From Mastigocoleus testarum BC008 (GTDB taxonomy: Bacteria; Cyanobacteriota; Cyanobacteriia; Cyanobacteriales; Nostocaceae), in NCBI RefSeq assembly GCF_001456025.1, contig NZ_LMTZ01000012.1:1-38523 (forward strand): 38,523 nucleotides of DNA, read 5' to 3'. The first letter of the stretch is position 1. The number at the start of each line of letters is the position of its first letter. Position numbers and translations under genes: made by a program. This document shows positions 9,643-18,033 of the stretch, piece after piece. The notes beneath the pieces are model-generated. The model made no database searches. It was given only the letters and a program-made list of their open reading frames with translations, and had not been told where the DNA came from.

Positions 9643-10728
9643 ATGAACTTGTTTTCAAGCCTTTCAGAAAGTTTTACTCGTGAAGCTCCCAAATATAAAA
9701 CTCTTTTCTTACCACAATATCGGGTTGATATTGATTATGATGACACAGCGATTTATGCAGGTGAAGCCTATTGTCGCATTTGGTTAGTAGAGATGCGTTT
9801 AGCTAAAGATGTGGAATGGTTTAAACAAAGATACCCAGTTGTTCATGCTGCTATTCGTTTTAATCACGGTGGTAAGCCTGTTACCATTCCTTATATAGCT
9901 GCACCTGGACAATTACAAAAGATAGCTAAAGATAATCTGGATAAAGTTATCCAATGCAATTATCCTTTAACACCTTTATTCCCCTTCAATAATGGATTAG
10001 TTGAGTTACAAGCTGGCTTATTCAGCATTGCAGCTGAAGACTTTGTTGGTAAATTTATTAAAACCATGGGAAGATTTTCTGAACTATTACCCGTACCAGA
10101 ACTTTCGAGGGTTTTAAAGCTAGCAGAACCAGTTTACCAGGGAATTGAAGATTTATTAGACATTGGAGACCGACGCTTAGAACTTGGTTATCAACAAACA
10201 TTTACCGAAGCTGAGGGAGGTGGGAGTAATTACCTCAGAGCGGGTTTTTTTGCTGCAATTCTAGCTGAAGAGAGCAAGATTAATAATGATGCACTTTGTG
10301 TCGTCAATGATAGTCTTTATCTTGGTTCACCAGGTAATACAAAAGTATTTATACGTGACGGTAAACCGTTAGAAGGTTACAGTTATATGTTATTTCGCAT
10401 AGAAAAGCGCAAACAACAAGATTGGGAATCATTACTCACTATAAAAGAGCTAGTTAATCAAGCCCAAGATGGAGTTATATCAGGAGAATATGAGAAGGTT
10501 AAACAGTTTCTTTTACCTGCTATTCAGACAACAATTTATCGCAGTCCTGATATTACAAAATCTGACCGTAAGCTGATGGTACTGAAAATTAAAGACTTCT
10601 TACAGGAATTGGGTTTACAAGCGACAAAAGTACAGAAGCGATCGCTTTATTCGATTATGCAGCGTTCAATACCACAAATTGACTCAGCAACAGAACTTGA
10701 ATTAGCAGCTTTAGAACAGTTTTTTTAA
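9643..10728 (+). CDS. Unrecognised 361-aa protein of the protease/helicase cluster
   Basis: I do not recognise this family. The ATG at 9643 is chosen because AGAGGA at 9629-9634 lies 8 bases before it; a GTG at 9622 would overlap the protease stop and has no such site. The protein is soluble-looking with no signal peptide. Visible landmarks are an aromatic/acidic N-terminus (LFLPQYRVDIDYDDTAIYAG), a proline-rich centre (NYPLTPLFPFNNGLVELQAG), a GDRRLELGYQ segment near residue 180, an EGGGSNYLRAG loop near 200, and a helical C-terminus of about 90 residues. It is the third same-strand gene after the helicase-nuclease and the protease, only 20 bp from the latter, so co-expression is likely. A perfect HIP1 octamer lies near its 3' end, unlike the two genes before it. 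Confidence 0.7.
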   Translation: MNLFSSLSESFTREAPKYKTLFLPQYRVDIDYDDTAIYAGEAYCRIWLVEMRLAKDVEWFKQRYPVVHAAIRFNHGGKPVTIPYIAAPGQLQKIAKDNLDKVIQCNYPLTPLFPFNNGLVELQAGLFSIAAEDFVGKFIKTMGRFSELLPVPELSRVLKLAEPVYQGIEDLLDIGDRRLELGYQQTFTEAEGGGSNYLRAGFFAAILAEESKINNDALCVVNDSLYLGSPGNTKVFIRDGKPLEGYSYMLFRIEKRKQQDWESLLTIKELVNQAQDGVISGEYEKVKQFLLPAIQTTIYRSPDITKSDRKLMVLKIKDFLQELGLQATKVQKRSLYSIMQRSIPQIDSATELELAALEQFF

Positions 10729-10822
10729 CTAAAATTTATTATGAATTTTCTGAGTGTATGCATCTTCTGAGTGTATATATGAGCATAGAAAATAGTTTCT
10801 ACAATAAAAATTTAAGAATATA

Positions 10823-13800
10823 TTATGTAATACTAATTATTTCATGTAATTTTTGCAACAAATCTTTGCTAGTATAAGGTTTAGCTAAAAATGCTTTAAC
10901 TCCAGCGTTCTTCGCCGCAGTAATTTTTTCAGTTGAGGGTAGTCCGCTAACAGCAATAATCTTAACTTGGGAGTTTATTTGCTGTAAGTTGTAGATTGCA
11001 GTTAAACCATCCATTGATGGCATCATTATATCCATGATGACCGCACTTATATCATTTTTATGTTGAACGTAAACTGCGATCGCTTCTATTCCGTCGCTTG
11101 CCGTAAGTACTTGATAATTATAGTCTTCTAAGGATGTTTTGCTAATTTCTCTAATTACTGGCTCATCATCTACTACCAGAATTAATTCTCCCTGTCCGAT
11201 TGGTATTTCTTCTTGACTATCCCGTATAGTTTCTGCTGTATGTGCTGCTGGTAAATAAATTTTGAATTGACTACCTTTACCAACCTCACTGTATACATTT
11301 ATAAAACCATCATGGCTTTTGATTATACCAATTGCAGTTGAAAGCCCTAAACCTGTACCCTTTCCTTGTTTTTTGGTCGTAAAAAACGGTTCAAAGATTC
11401 TTTCTAAAGCTTCTGGAGGAATTCCTATCCCCGTATCCGAAACTGTAACTGTGATATGAGACCCTACTTTAGCATTGATATTCATAGCGGCATAATCTCG
11501 ATCAATATCAAGGTTTTCCGCATTTATACTCAACGTACCACCATCAGGCATGGCATCCCGGGCATTAACGCAAAGATTCATTAATACCTGATGTAACTGC
11601 GTTGCATCTCCGTAAACCGTGTGTAAATTTCGAGCTATACCCACCTCAATTTCAATAGATTTAGGGAAGGTATTACGAACAAATTCCCTAATTTCAGAAA
11701 TTATATGCTTAATTTGTAGTGTTGTGCGATCGCCTTGCATTCCACGTGCAAATGATAATACTTGTTTGACTAAAGTTGCTCCCCGTTTCGCACTGTTCTG
11801 TAGCATGTCGAATAAATGTTTCGTGTGCTCGTCTGCTTGTGGAAGTTTCAGGGGTAAGAGTTGAGCGATCGCTAAAACTGGTGTCAAAATATTATTTAAA
11901 TCGTGGGCAATACCACCAGATAAAGTCCCAATACTTTCCAAACGTTGTGCTCGAAGAAATTGAATTTCTAGTTTCTTTTGCTCGGTAATGTCAGTATTAA
12001 CAATAAGTATTGATTTAGGATTTCCCTGCTCATCTCGCATTAAATTCCAACGACTAGCAACTGTTATGTCAGTGTTATCTTTGGTAATTTGTTTTAATTC
12101 CCCTCGCCATTTACCTTGCTCAAAAAGCATCTGTTGGATTTTTTGTTCTGATTCTGGGGGAAAAACCTCGGGATATAACAGGTCTTGAGAATTCTGATTT
12201 AAGGCTTCTGCTGACGTAAAGCCATATAAACGTTCTGCACCTTGGTTCCAAAATAAAATTCGGTCGTCCAAACTCTGAACTAAAATTGCATCGGTAGCCA
12301 CATCTAACAAAGCTGCTTGTTCTTCGATTTTCTGTTGAGCTTTATTTCGTTCAGTTACATCAATTAAAACAGCTAAGGAACGAATCACATTACCGTCTGC
12401 ATCTTGTTCTCCAATTGCAGATAACAATATATCTAATATTTTTCCGTCTTTTCTGACAATTTGATATGGGATATCTTGACAGAAACCTTTTTCAAAATAT
12501 CCCGGTAAGGCTACCTCTATTGCATACTTCCGAGATTCTGGAGTGAGAAATTCCGTTGACTTGCGTCCTAATACTTCCTTGCGCTCGTAACCCAACTTTT
12601 CTAACCAATATTTGCTAACACTAATCAGATTTCCGGAACTGTCAATTGAATGTAACATAACCGGAGTATTCTCGTAGATATAGCGATATCTTTTTTCACT
12701 TTCTTGAATATCCAATTGCATTTGCTTGCGTTCTGTTACATCTCGTGCTACAGAATATATTAATTCGCCGTAGGGAGTTGCATTCCATTGCAACCATTTA
12801 TAGGAACCTTCCTTGCAGCGATAGCGATTTTCAAAAGCAATAGTTTTGATTCCCCGAGCAAGTTTATCCATCTCTGCTAATGTTGCTGGTATATCATCGG
12901 GATGAATAAAACTTAAAAATGAAGAAGCAAGTAGTTCTATACTTGTATAACCCAAGGTTTTTTCAAAAGCCGGATTTATCCGTTTAAAGTAACCATCGAA
13001 ACCAGCAATGCAAAGCATATCCATAGAAAGCGAGAAAAAACGATCGCGATCTCGTTCTGCTTGCTTGCGTTCTTCAAGTGCTGTTTGTACTTGTTGATAA
13101 AGTTGAGTTTGTTTGGCGTAGCTTTGTGATAATTCACTTCTTTCTATTTGTAGCTGTTCTACTTTTTGCTGCAATAGTTCTAAAACCCCATACATTTCTT
13201 TAGGGTCTAAGGCTTGCAGTAAGCTACTTTCTGTAATTATACTCCTTAATTTCCCGGCTTCTGTAGTCACAACCAAACGTCGTATCATATGCTGCTGCAT
13301 TTTTTGGTGTACTGACCATAAAGAGTCGGATGGATGTACTGTAAACAAAGGAGTACTCATCACAGCTTGTACCTGGATGTCTGCAAAATTTAACTTTAGT
13401 CGTTGAAATTGCAAAATATCCCATTCAGTAACGATCCCAACCGGAGTTAAATCCAAAACTTCTGAATTATTATATTCTTGACTATCTTTGTCTTCCTGCA
13501 CAATTACCACACAACTAACATGGTATTTAACCATCAAATTAACCACGTCAGTTAATGATGCTGTGGGAAAAGCATAAGTAGCTTGAGTAGTTACAACTTC
13601 GCTGACACAGCGAAATCTCAACCATTCACTAGGATGTAATGTTCTTCTTATACCTCTGGGAGTGATAATTCCTAAAATTTGATTTTGCCGGTCTAAAATT
13701 GGTATGTGACGAATTCCACGCTCGTAACTCAAATGTAAAAGAGCAAAAATATCTTCAATCTCATCGATTTTCAGAGTAATGATTTCCCGACTCATTACTT

Positions 13801-14131
13801 CTGCAATAGTCAATTCTTCTAATTTTTTAGCTGTAGCAATTACTGTAACTATATCTCGCTCAGTAAAAATACCAATTACTTGCGAATCATCTACTATTAA
13901 TGCACATAAACCACGTGTTGGCATTAAATATTGTTTATTAATCGCTGGAGTGCTTTCAAAGTGTTCACAATTTTTTACATACCCATTACTCATCAACTCA
14001 ATAACTGCAACCAAAGATGTATTGGGAGATACAATTATATAATTATGTTCAATAGCTTTTTCCAGAGCAAATCGTTGGTTGTGCATAGGGAATACGGGTA
14101 AATTATTGTGGTTAAAGTAATGCTTCTCCAA
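10823..14131 (-). CDS. CBS-PAS hybrid sensor histidine kinase with receiver domain
   Basis: A 1102-aa cytoplasmic signalling protein with no membrane segment. Order: four CBS motifs (about 20-310) that may bind adenine nucleotides, a coiled coil (about 312-360), three PAS domains (about 360-470, 475-597, 602-720), a HisKA dimerisation helix with phospho-accepting His743 in GGIAHDLNN, an HATPase domain (N-box N852/N856, DTGIGIP near 899, GKGTGLGLS near 923), and a C-terminal receiver (about 980-1100) with Asp1034 in IMDIMMP and Lys1084 in AKPY. The receiver makes it a hybrid kinase whose output partner is not adjacent. The longest frame starts at a TTG (14131); an ATG at 14086 (residue 16) is an equally plausible start. 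The CBS-coiled-coil part is closely similar to the separate protein at 34872-35894. Confidence 0.9.
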   Translation of the reverse strand: MEKHYFNHNNLPVFPMHNQRFALEKAIEHNYIIVSPNTSLVAVIELMSNGYVKNCEHFESTPAINKQYLMPTRGLCALIVDDSQVIGIFTERDIVTVIATAKKLEELTIAEVMSREIITLKIDEIEDIFALLHLSYERGIRHIPILDRQNQILGIITPRGIRRTLHPSEWLRFRCVSEVVTTQATYAFPTASLTDVVNLMVKYHVSCVVIVQEDKDSQEYNNSEVLDLTPVGIVTEWDILQFQRLKLNFADIQVQAVMSTPLFTVHPSDSLWSVHQKMQQHMIRRLVVTTEAGKLRSIITESSLLQALDPKEMYGVLELLQQKVEQLQIERSELSQSYAKQTQLYQQVQTALEERKQAERDRDRFFSLSMDMLCIAGFDGYFKRINPAFEKTLGYTSIELLASSFLSFIHPDDIPATLAEMDKLARGIKTIAFENRYRCKEGSYKWLQWNATPYGELIYSVARDVTERKQMQLDIQESEKRYRYIYENTPVMLHSIDSSGNLISVSKYWLEKLGYERKEVLGRKSTEFLTPESRKYAIEVALPGYFEKGFCQDIPYQIVRKDGKILDILLSAIGEQDADGNVIRSLAVLIDVTERNKAQQKIEEQAALLDVATDAILVQSLDDRILFWNQGAERLYGFTSAEALNQNSQDLLYPEVFPPESEQKIQQMLFEQGKWRGELKQITKDNTDITVASRWNLMRDEQGNPKSILIVNTDITEQKKLEIQFLRAQRLESIGTLSGGIAHDLNNILTPVLAIAQLLPLKLPQADEHTKHLFDMLQNSAKRGATLVKQVLSFARGMQGDRTTLQIKHIISEIREFVRNTFPKSIEIEVGIARNLHTVYGDATQLHQVLMNLCVNARDAMPDGGTLSINAENLDIDRDYAAMNINAKVGSHITVTVSDTGIGIPPEALERIFEPFFTTKKQGKGTGLGLSTAIGIIKSHDGFINVYSEVGKGSQFKIYLPAAHTAETIRDSQEEIPIGQGELILVVDDEPVIREISKTSLEDYNYQVLTASDGIEAIAVYVQHKNDISAVIMDIMMPSMDGLTAIYNLQQINSQVKIIAVSGLPSTEKITAAKNAGVKAFLAKPYTSKDLLQKLHEIISIT

Positions 14132-14503
14132 TGTTTACGATATAACATGTCTAAGGTTGTGTCAGTCTTTAAATAATACCTTGATATTGAATTTATAATT
14201 TACAAATATTGTCCGGTTTTGCTTAATATTTTTTCATAAAATAAAGTCTTAATTTCTATTGGTTAACTACCGCTCAAAGCTTGAATCGGTAGCATATAAT
14301 TGGTGAATAATTTACACAATAGCATGGTAAGTATTTACCATCTATGTCTATAGTTGTTTGACAGCAAAAATTTTCATGAAATAGATAAAATAAAGAGAAA
14401 ATCTTATCTAAAACACTTTTTAATTCCTATAATACTTTTTAATTCGAGAAATTGAAGGACTTATAAGTAAACTTCAAAATTTAGGTTGAATTTACTAAGC
14501 AGA
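14132..14503. other. Intergenic region between kinase start and lipoprotein end
   Basis: AT-rich; stops in all frames. Because the upstream lipoprotein gene lies on the same strand, this stretch should hold the promoter of the hybrid kinase. I see no defined operator, RNA gene or strong terminator hairpin. Confidence 0.4.
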
Positions 14504-15103
14504 TTATGCTTTACAAAGATACGGGAACCCTTCCTTATTCCAATCAGATTCTTGCTTTCTTCTACCACTCCACATAGGAAAGCCATTTTCGTCTCGTAAT
14601 TTTACGGTAGTTTCTCCTTTTGTTATTTGGGCGGCGATAATCGCTGGTTTCTCATCAAAAATGATTCTTGAACCTACGATTTTTAATGTATCATTTGGTT
14701 TAATCTCAATTTCTTGGTTTTCAAGATACCAAGATGGTCCCACATGAATAGGAATTACTTCGTTTGTTGTTTGGAGTTGTAAATGTACGCCGTGAGACAT
14801 TCTGTGCTTAGAAGTAAAATAATCTAATCCTAATACTTTGCCATTAATTGTTTCTACTGTTTTAATGTTGTATCTTCTTCCACTTGTATCCCATTTAGGA
14901 CAGTCATTCTGAACTATATTTTCTGATACTAACTGATGATTTAACTCTTGTAATTTTGTTGTATCAAAAATAGAATTATCAGCAAAAATAGTTGGTCGGT
15001 AAAATCGAGTGTATGGTATGAGACCACACCCTGTCAGCCCTTGTAAAAATATCATGCAGATAATAGTAATAATTAAGAAATTAGGGCGTTGTACAATTTT
15101 CAT
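14504..15103 (-). CDS. Small lipoprotein of unknown function
   Basis: This 199-aa protein has a lipoprotein signal: a basic N-terminus, a hydrophobic stretch (about 9-22) and the lipobox LTGC, with Cys26 as the predicted lipidated residue. The mature part is soluble and contains VETINGKVLGLDYFTSKHRMS and, later, VHLQLQTTNEVIPIHVGPSW and LKIVGSRI. That pattern resembles small beta-rich OB-like domains that mention hydrolysed or bound cofactors only vaguely, so I assign no function. The start is well supported: AGGAGG lies five bases before the ATG (15103). It stands between the hybrid kinase and the ATPase gamma gene, with 237 bp to the latter; no operon link is evident. Confidence 0.7.
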   Translation of the reverse strand: MKIVQRPNFLIITIICMIFLQGLTGCGLIPYTRFYRPTIFADNSIFDTTKLQELNHQLVSENIVQNDCPKWDTSGRRYNIKTVETINGKVLGLDYFTSKHRMSHGVHLQLQTTNEVIPIHVGPSWYLENQEIEIKPNDTLKIVGSRIIFDEKPAIIAAQITKGETTVKLRDENGFPMWSGRRKQESDWNKEGFPYLCKA

Positions 15104-15340
15104 TATGCCCTCCTTGCTTTGTGCGTCATTAGTTTGAATCTACTCATTTACAATGAGACTGACTCTGCACTTCTAAAGTAAATAATTAATTTGAGGAATT
15201 TGTGAGGTTTCTTAATAATAAGTAGATAAAACAACTATCTTGCACTTTTTTCTTGCTGCAAGATTAAAAATCACGTAAGTGAGGATAAAGTCACTCACAA
15301 GTAAGTGTATAAACTTTATTTTGCATCCAGTTAACTTTTA

Positions 15341-16294
15341 TTATGTGTCTTGATTCAAAGCTTCAAAACCAGATACAATGTCAAGCAATTCGGATGTAAT
15401 AGAGCTTTGACGTTGATGACGATATTCAGAATTGAGTTCTGTTAAACGTTCTTCAATATTTTTTTGCGCAGCTTGCATGGATGCTACACGACTAGCATTT
15501 TCACTAGCTAATGATTCTGCAAAGGCTCTATACAAAGAAACAAAAAGATATTGACGAATTACAGACGAAAATAATTCATTCCAATCCATTGTAAACATCG
15601 GTAGACCTTCTGAATACCATGGTTTCTGTTCCAAACTCTGTAACCATTGAGCATTCATGGGTAAAAGCTGCAAATTTTGAGGACGATAGGACACAGCGGA
15701 GAAGGATTTATTATAAAAAAGAATAATTTTATCCACGGGTAAAACCATAGAGTCCACATCATAAGAAGAGGTTAACTTATCTTCTTGAGGAAATCTCCAG
15801 CTTTCAACCATCAATAATATCTCTTGAACCATTGATGTGATACCCACAACAGAATTGGGTAAAGAAAATTGCGTATCAACTCTTTGTTTCGCTGCTTCTA
15901 GGTAAGGAATTAAGCGCGCACCGACCGCTGCGATTGCACATTTTTCTGGTTCGATCTGTAGCTCTTTGAGTTGTTTGAGAGCGTAGGATACTATTTGTTC
16001 GTTAAATTGACCGCATAGACCGTGGTCTGACCCAAGAATTACTACACCCACCTTCCGATTTGATTGGTGGTCAGTCACATCACTGGGAAGCATAACAGGT
16101 TCTTCGCTAAAGTAACGATGGCGAAGTAAAATTTGCAATCCCATTTCAACGGTGCGATTATAGTCTGCTAGTGCTGTTACAGCTGTCTCATATTGGCGAA
16201 TACTTACAATAGCCAATGCTTTCATGGTTTTAACCACAGATTGCAAATCTTTAATGCTGTCAATTTGTGCTGTCAATGCTTCCAAACTTTGCAT
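15341..16294 (-). CDS. atpG: N-ATPase (alternative F1) gamma subunit
   Basis: A 317-aa central-stalk subunit of an alternative F-type ATPase. The N-terminal helix (LTAQIDSIKDLQSVVKTMKA) and C-terminal helix (ESLASENASRVASMQAAQKN) are the two strands of the rotor coiled coil. The middle contains the GSDHGLCGQFN motif of the gamma Rossmann-like domain. Low similarity to housekeeping gamma in the helices and the setting among alternative subunits point to the N-ATPase class. AAGGA precedes the ATG. In relatives it directly follows alpha. Here DUF1816, an amidase and a probable terminator intervene, so it sits about 1.7 kb from alpha and likely needs its own promoter in 16295-16440. Confidence 0.92.
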   Translation of the reverse strand: MQSLEALTAQIDSIKDLQSVVKTMKALAIVSIRQYETAVTALADYNRTVEMGLQILLRHRYFSEEPVMLPSDVTDHQSNRKVGVVILGSDHGLCGQFNEQIVSYALKQLKELQIEPEKCAIAAVGARLIPYLEAAKQRVDTQFSLPNSVVGITSMVQEILLMVESWRFPQEDKLTSSYDVDSMVLPVDKIILFYNKSFSAVSYRPQNLQLLPMNAQWLQSLEQKPWYSEGLPMFTMDWNELFSSVIRQYLFVSLYRAFAESLASENASRVASMQAAQKNIEERLTELNSEYRHQRQSSITSELLDIVSGFEALNQDT

Positions 16295-16643
16295 ATTAAT
16301 TCCTTTATTTTTTATCGAGAAGTTTTATAATTTTATTTTAAAGGTTCTAATTAGAAAATATATTTTCAAATCTATATCCCTGAAATGAAATTATCTATAT
16401 TCTAAGTTCAGTACAGGACAAAATTTGACGAAATAGATAGAAAAAGGGTTTTATAAAAATAACTTTTATTAATATAAAACCCTTATAAAATCAGTCAACA
16501 TACTACGAAAAAAATAGCAGTATTTGAAATCTAATTTGTGAATATAAATTTAGAGTATCACTGATACAATTTATGCAAGATAATGTCTCTCTTTGTTTGA
16601 TTCAAATCCTATAAAATAGGCGGTTACATGTTTTTTATTTCTA
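16295..16643. other. Spacer between amidase and gamma-subunit gene
   Basis: No ORF. It holds the terminator hairpin at 16441-16484. The 150 bp on the gamma side is the only place for a promoter driving atpG if the hairpin terminates. No consensus box is obvious. Confidence 0.5.
16441..16484 (-). terminator. Probable intrinsic terminator after the amidase gene
   Basis: A perfect 12-bp inverted repeat (AAGGGTTTTATA at 16444-16455, TATAAAACCCTT at 16473-16484) encloses a 17-base loop. Read on the minus strand, the stem is followed by a run of five T residues (complement of 16441-16445). It lies about 160 bp after the amidase stop and about 150 bp before the gamma start, so it should uncouple atpG from upstream transcription. 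The stem is AT-rich, so strength is uncertain. Confidence 0.6.
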
Positions 16644-17204
16644 TTAAACATCCTCGTCACTATAATCTTGATTGCTCTGAAAAATCCCTTCCAAATAATC
16701 ACGAATTTTGTCTTTAAAACTTGCCCATTTCTCTTCATCTAGTAATAGAATAGGACATGCTTTTTGTGTCCAGTACTTATGAGTAACAACATCTTCAAGA
16801 GATAAGTTTAAATCGTATAAAAGAGCCGCAATCAGACGAGATGCTCTATCAAATGCTGCATTTTGATTGATGCCTTGGTGCATGCAAATTTCAATACCAA
16901 TGCTTAAGGAATTACCACGACCTGAATGCCACCCTTTTTCTGAAATGGGCAATTGCTTTATAACTGTTTTATCATCAACAGTGTAATGCCAAGAAACATA
17001 GTTTTTTCTTCCATTAAACTCATAATATCCCATATTTCTTACCCATTTTGAATGGCTTTTTGCATCAGCCCCTCTACCTGTATTTGAAGTGTTATGTACA
17101 GTAATCTTTTTTATATTAATTGGAGTACCAGGACGATTTGGGCGACCATCTGGGATTAATTCAACTTCTAAGTTAAGACTTGCTCCAAGCTCACCACGTT
17201 TCAT
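16644..17204 (-). CDS. N-acetylmuramoyl-L-alanine amidase (Amidase_2)
   Basis: A 186-aa peptidoglycan amidase that cleaves the MurNAc-L-Ala bond. The zinc ligands of the Amidase_2/T7-lysozyme fold are present: His37 in ITVHNTSN, His142 in VTHKYW and Cys150 in KACP. YVSWHYTVDD (about 69-78) and GWHSGRGNSLSIGIEIC (about 91-107) are the usual substrate-groove motifs, close to those of phage-type XlyA/PlyL endolysins. There is no signal peptide and no C-terminal cell-wall-binding domain, which again resembles a phage lysin more than a housekeeping cyanobacterial amidase such as AmiC. It lies between the alpha/DUF1816 pair and gamma of the N-ATPase cluster on the same strand. It looks like an insertion there rather than a functional partner. 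Confidence 0.88.
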   Translation of the reverse strand: MKRGELGASLNLEVELIPDGRPNRPGTPINIKKITVHNTSNTGRGADAKSHSKWVRNMGYYEFNGRKNYVSWHYTVDDKTVIKQLPISEKGWHSGRGNSLSIGIEICMHQGINQNAAFDRASRLIAALLYDLNLSLEDVVTHKYWTQKACPILLLDEEKWASFKDKIRDYLEGIFQSNQDYSDEDV

Positions 17205-17764
17205 TGTATGATTTCCATGCTTTACAATACTAAATTTTTCTGGAATTGATACCTAAATAGAGATTGAATCGAACTATAAATTCAATAGTTAATTCATAAA
17301 AACAAAAAAGTATTTCTAGTTACAATTCCAGTGAGTTAAAATCGTAACAGCAAAAAAGTTTTTAAATAAGTAAGTTAGATCACATCTTGATTTTTTGTAA
17401 CAATTGCTACTAATTAAGCTGTTGATTAACTTAGTATTTAGAGATGTTGCAGAGATGTTGATATGTCAATAATTTCCAATTTTATTCAGCAAGCCCTATC
17501 TATAGAACCCATTTGGGGTCTATGTAATTTGTTGCGAATCTTTTAAGCATCAGTCGAATAGTCTATTTTATATTTAATTGGACCCAGCTACTTATAAGCT
17601 ATTAATGATAAAGTAAAAAATAAATGTATCTAAGATTTTTTGCTCGATCAAGTTGCTAAGTTTGCAGAGGTTAGGAATACTTTTGTTATATATATATGGA
17701 ATTTAGGGGAAAAGCTTAGCATAATAGCTATTTTATCCTTCCCCTTTAACTAAATGTGCGATTT
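17205..17764. other. 560-bp spacer inside the N-ATPase locus
   Basis: No gene seen. The 15-mer TTCAGCAAGCCCTAT at 17485-17499 is identical to 848-862, hinting at insertion-sequence debris. A hairpin lies near the DUF1816 side. The amidase promoter presumably lies next to 17204. Confidence 0.5.
17705..17745 (-). terminator. Possible terminator after the alpha/DUF1816 genes
   Basis: AGGGGAA (17705-17711) and TTCCCCT (17739-17745) form a 7-bp stem about 20 bp after the DUF1816 stop. The loop contains a second short AGCT-centred pairing. A clean T-tract is lacking on the minus strand, so this is only a candidate. Confidence 0.35.
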
Positions 17765-18025
17765 CTATTCTTCCTCACAAATAGTCAGATATTCTGGTTC
17801 AAATTGTTTGGTTTCAACACAAATTCCTAAAGCTTTTTCTTGAACTAAATCTTCTATATAACCATCTTCATAAATCTCTGCTTCTCTGCTACTTGCAAAA
17901 GGACCAAAGTAGTAAGTACATCTAGGTCTATTGGTCGTAATTTTTATCCAATAAGGCGTATTTGATTTACTTAAAAAAGGAAACTCTTTTAATAAAGAAA
18001 TGTTACTTAAGAAAGGAATACTCAT
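17765..18025 (-). CDS. DUF1816 domain protein
   Basis: An 86-aa protein with the cyanobacterial DUF1816 signature: PYWIKITTNRPRCTYYFGPF, followed by SREAEIYEDGYIEDL, and a C-terminal EPEYLTI. It is a small cytoplasmic protein of unknown function, common and multi-copy in cyanobacteria. The start is eight bases after the alpha stop codon, and its AAGGAG ribosome-binding site overlaps the alpha stop codon. Translation should therefore be coupled to the ATPase alpha subunit. A role in ATPase assembly or regulation is possible from position only; insertion of a mobile accessory gene is the alternative. Confidence 0.85.
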   Translation of the reverse strand: MSIPFLSNISLLKEFPFLSKSNTPYWIKITTNRPRCTYYFGPFASSREAEIYEDGYIEDLVQEKALGICVETKQFEPEYLTICEEE

Positions 18026-18033
18026 CGCAAATT

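Noticed and set aside
15237..15264. Perfect 8-bp stem (ATCTTGCA/TGCAAGAT) after gamma as a terminator
   Set aside because: No T-run follows on the minus strand; it may form a hairpin but I cannot support a terminator.
16644..17204. Prophage lysis cassette
   Set aside because: The amidase resembles phage lysins, but no holin, structural or integrase gene lies nearby; the small membrane protein at 36383 is 19 kb away.
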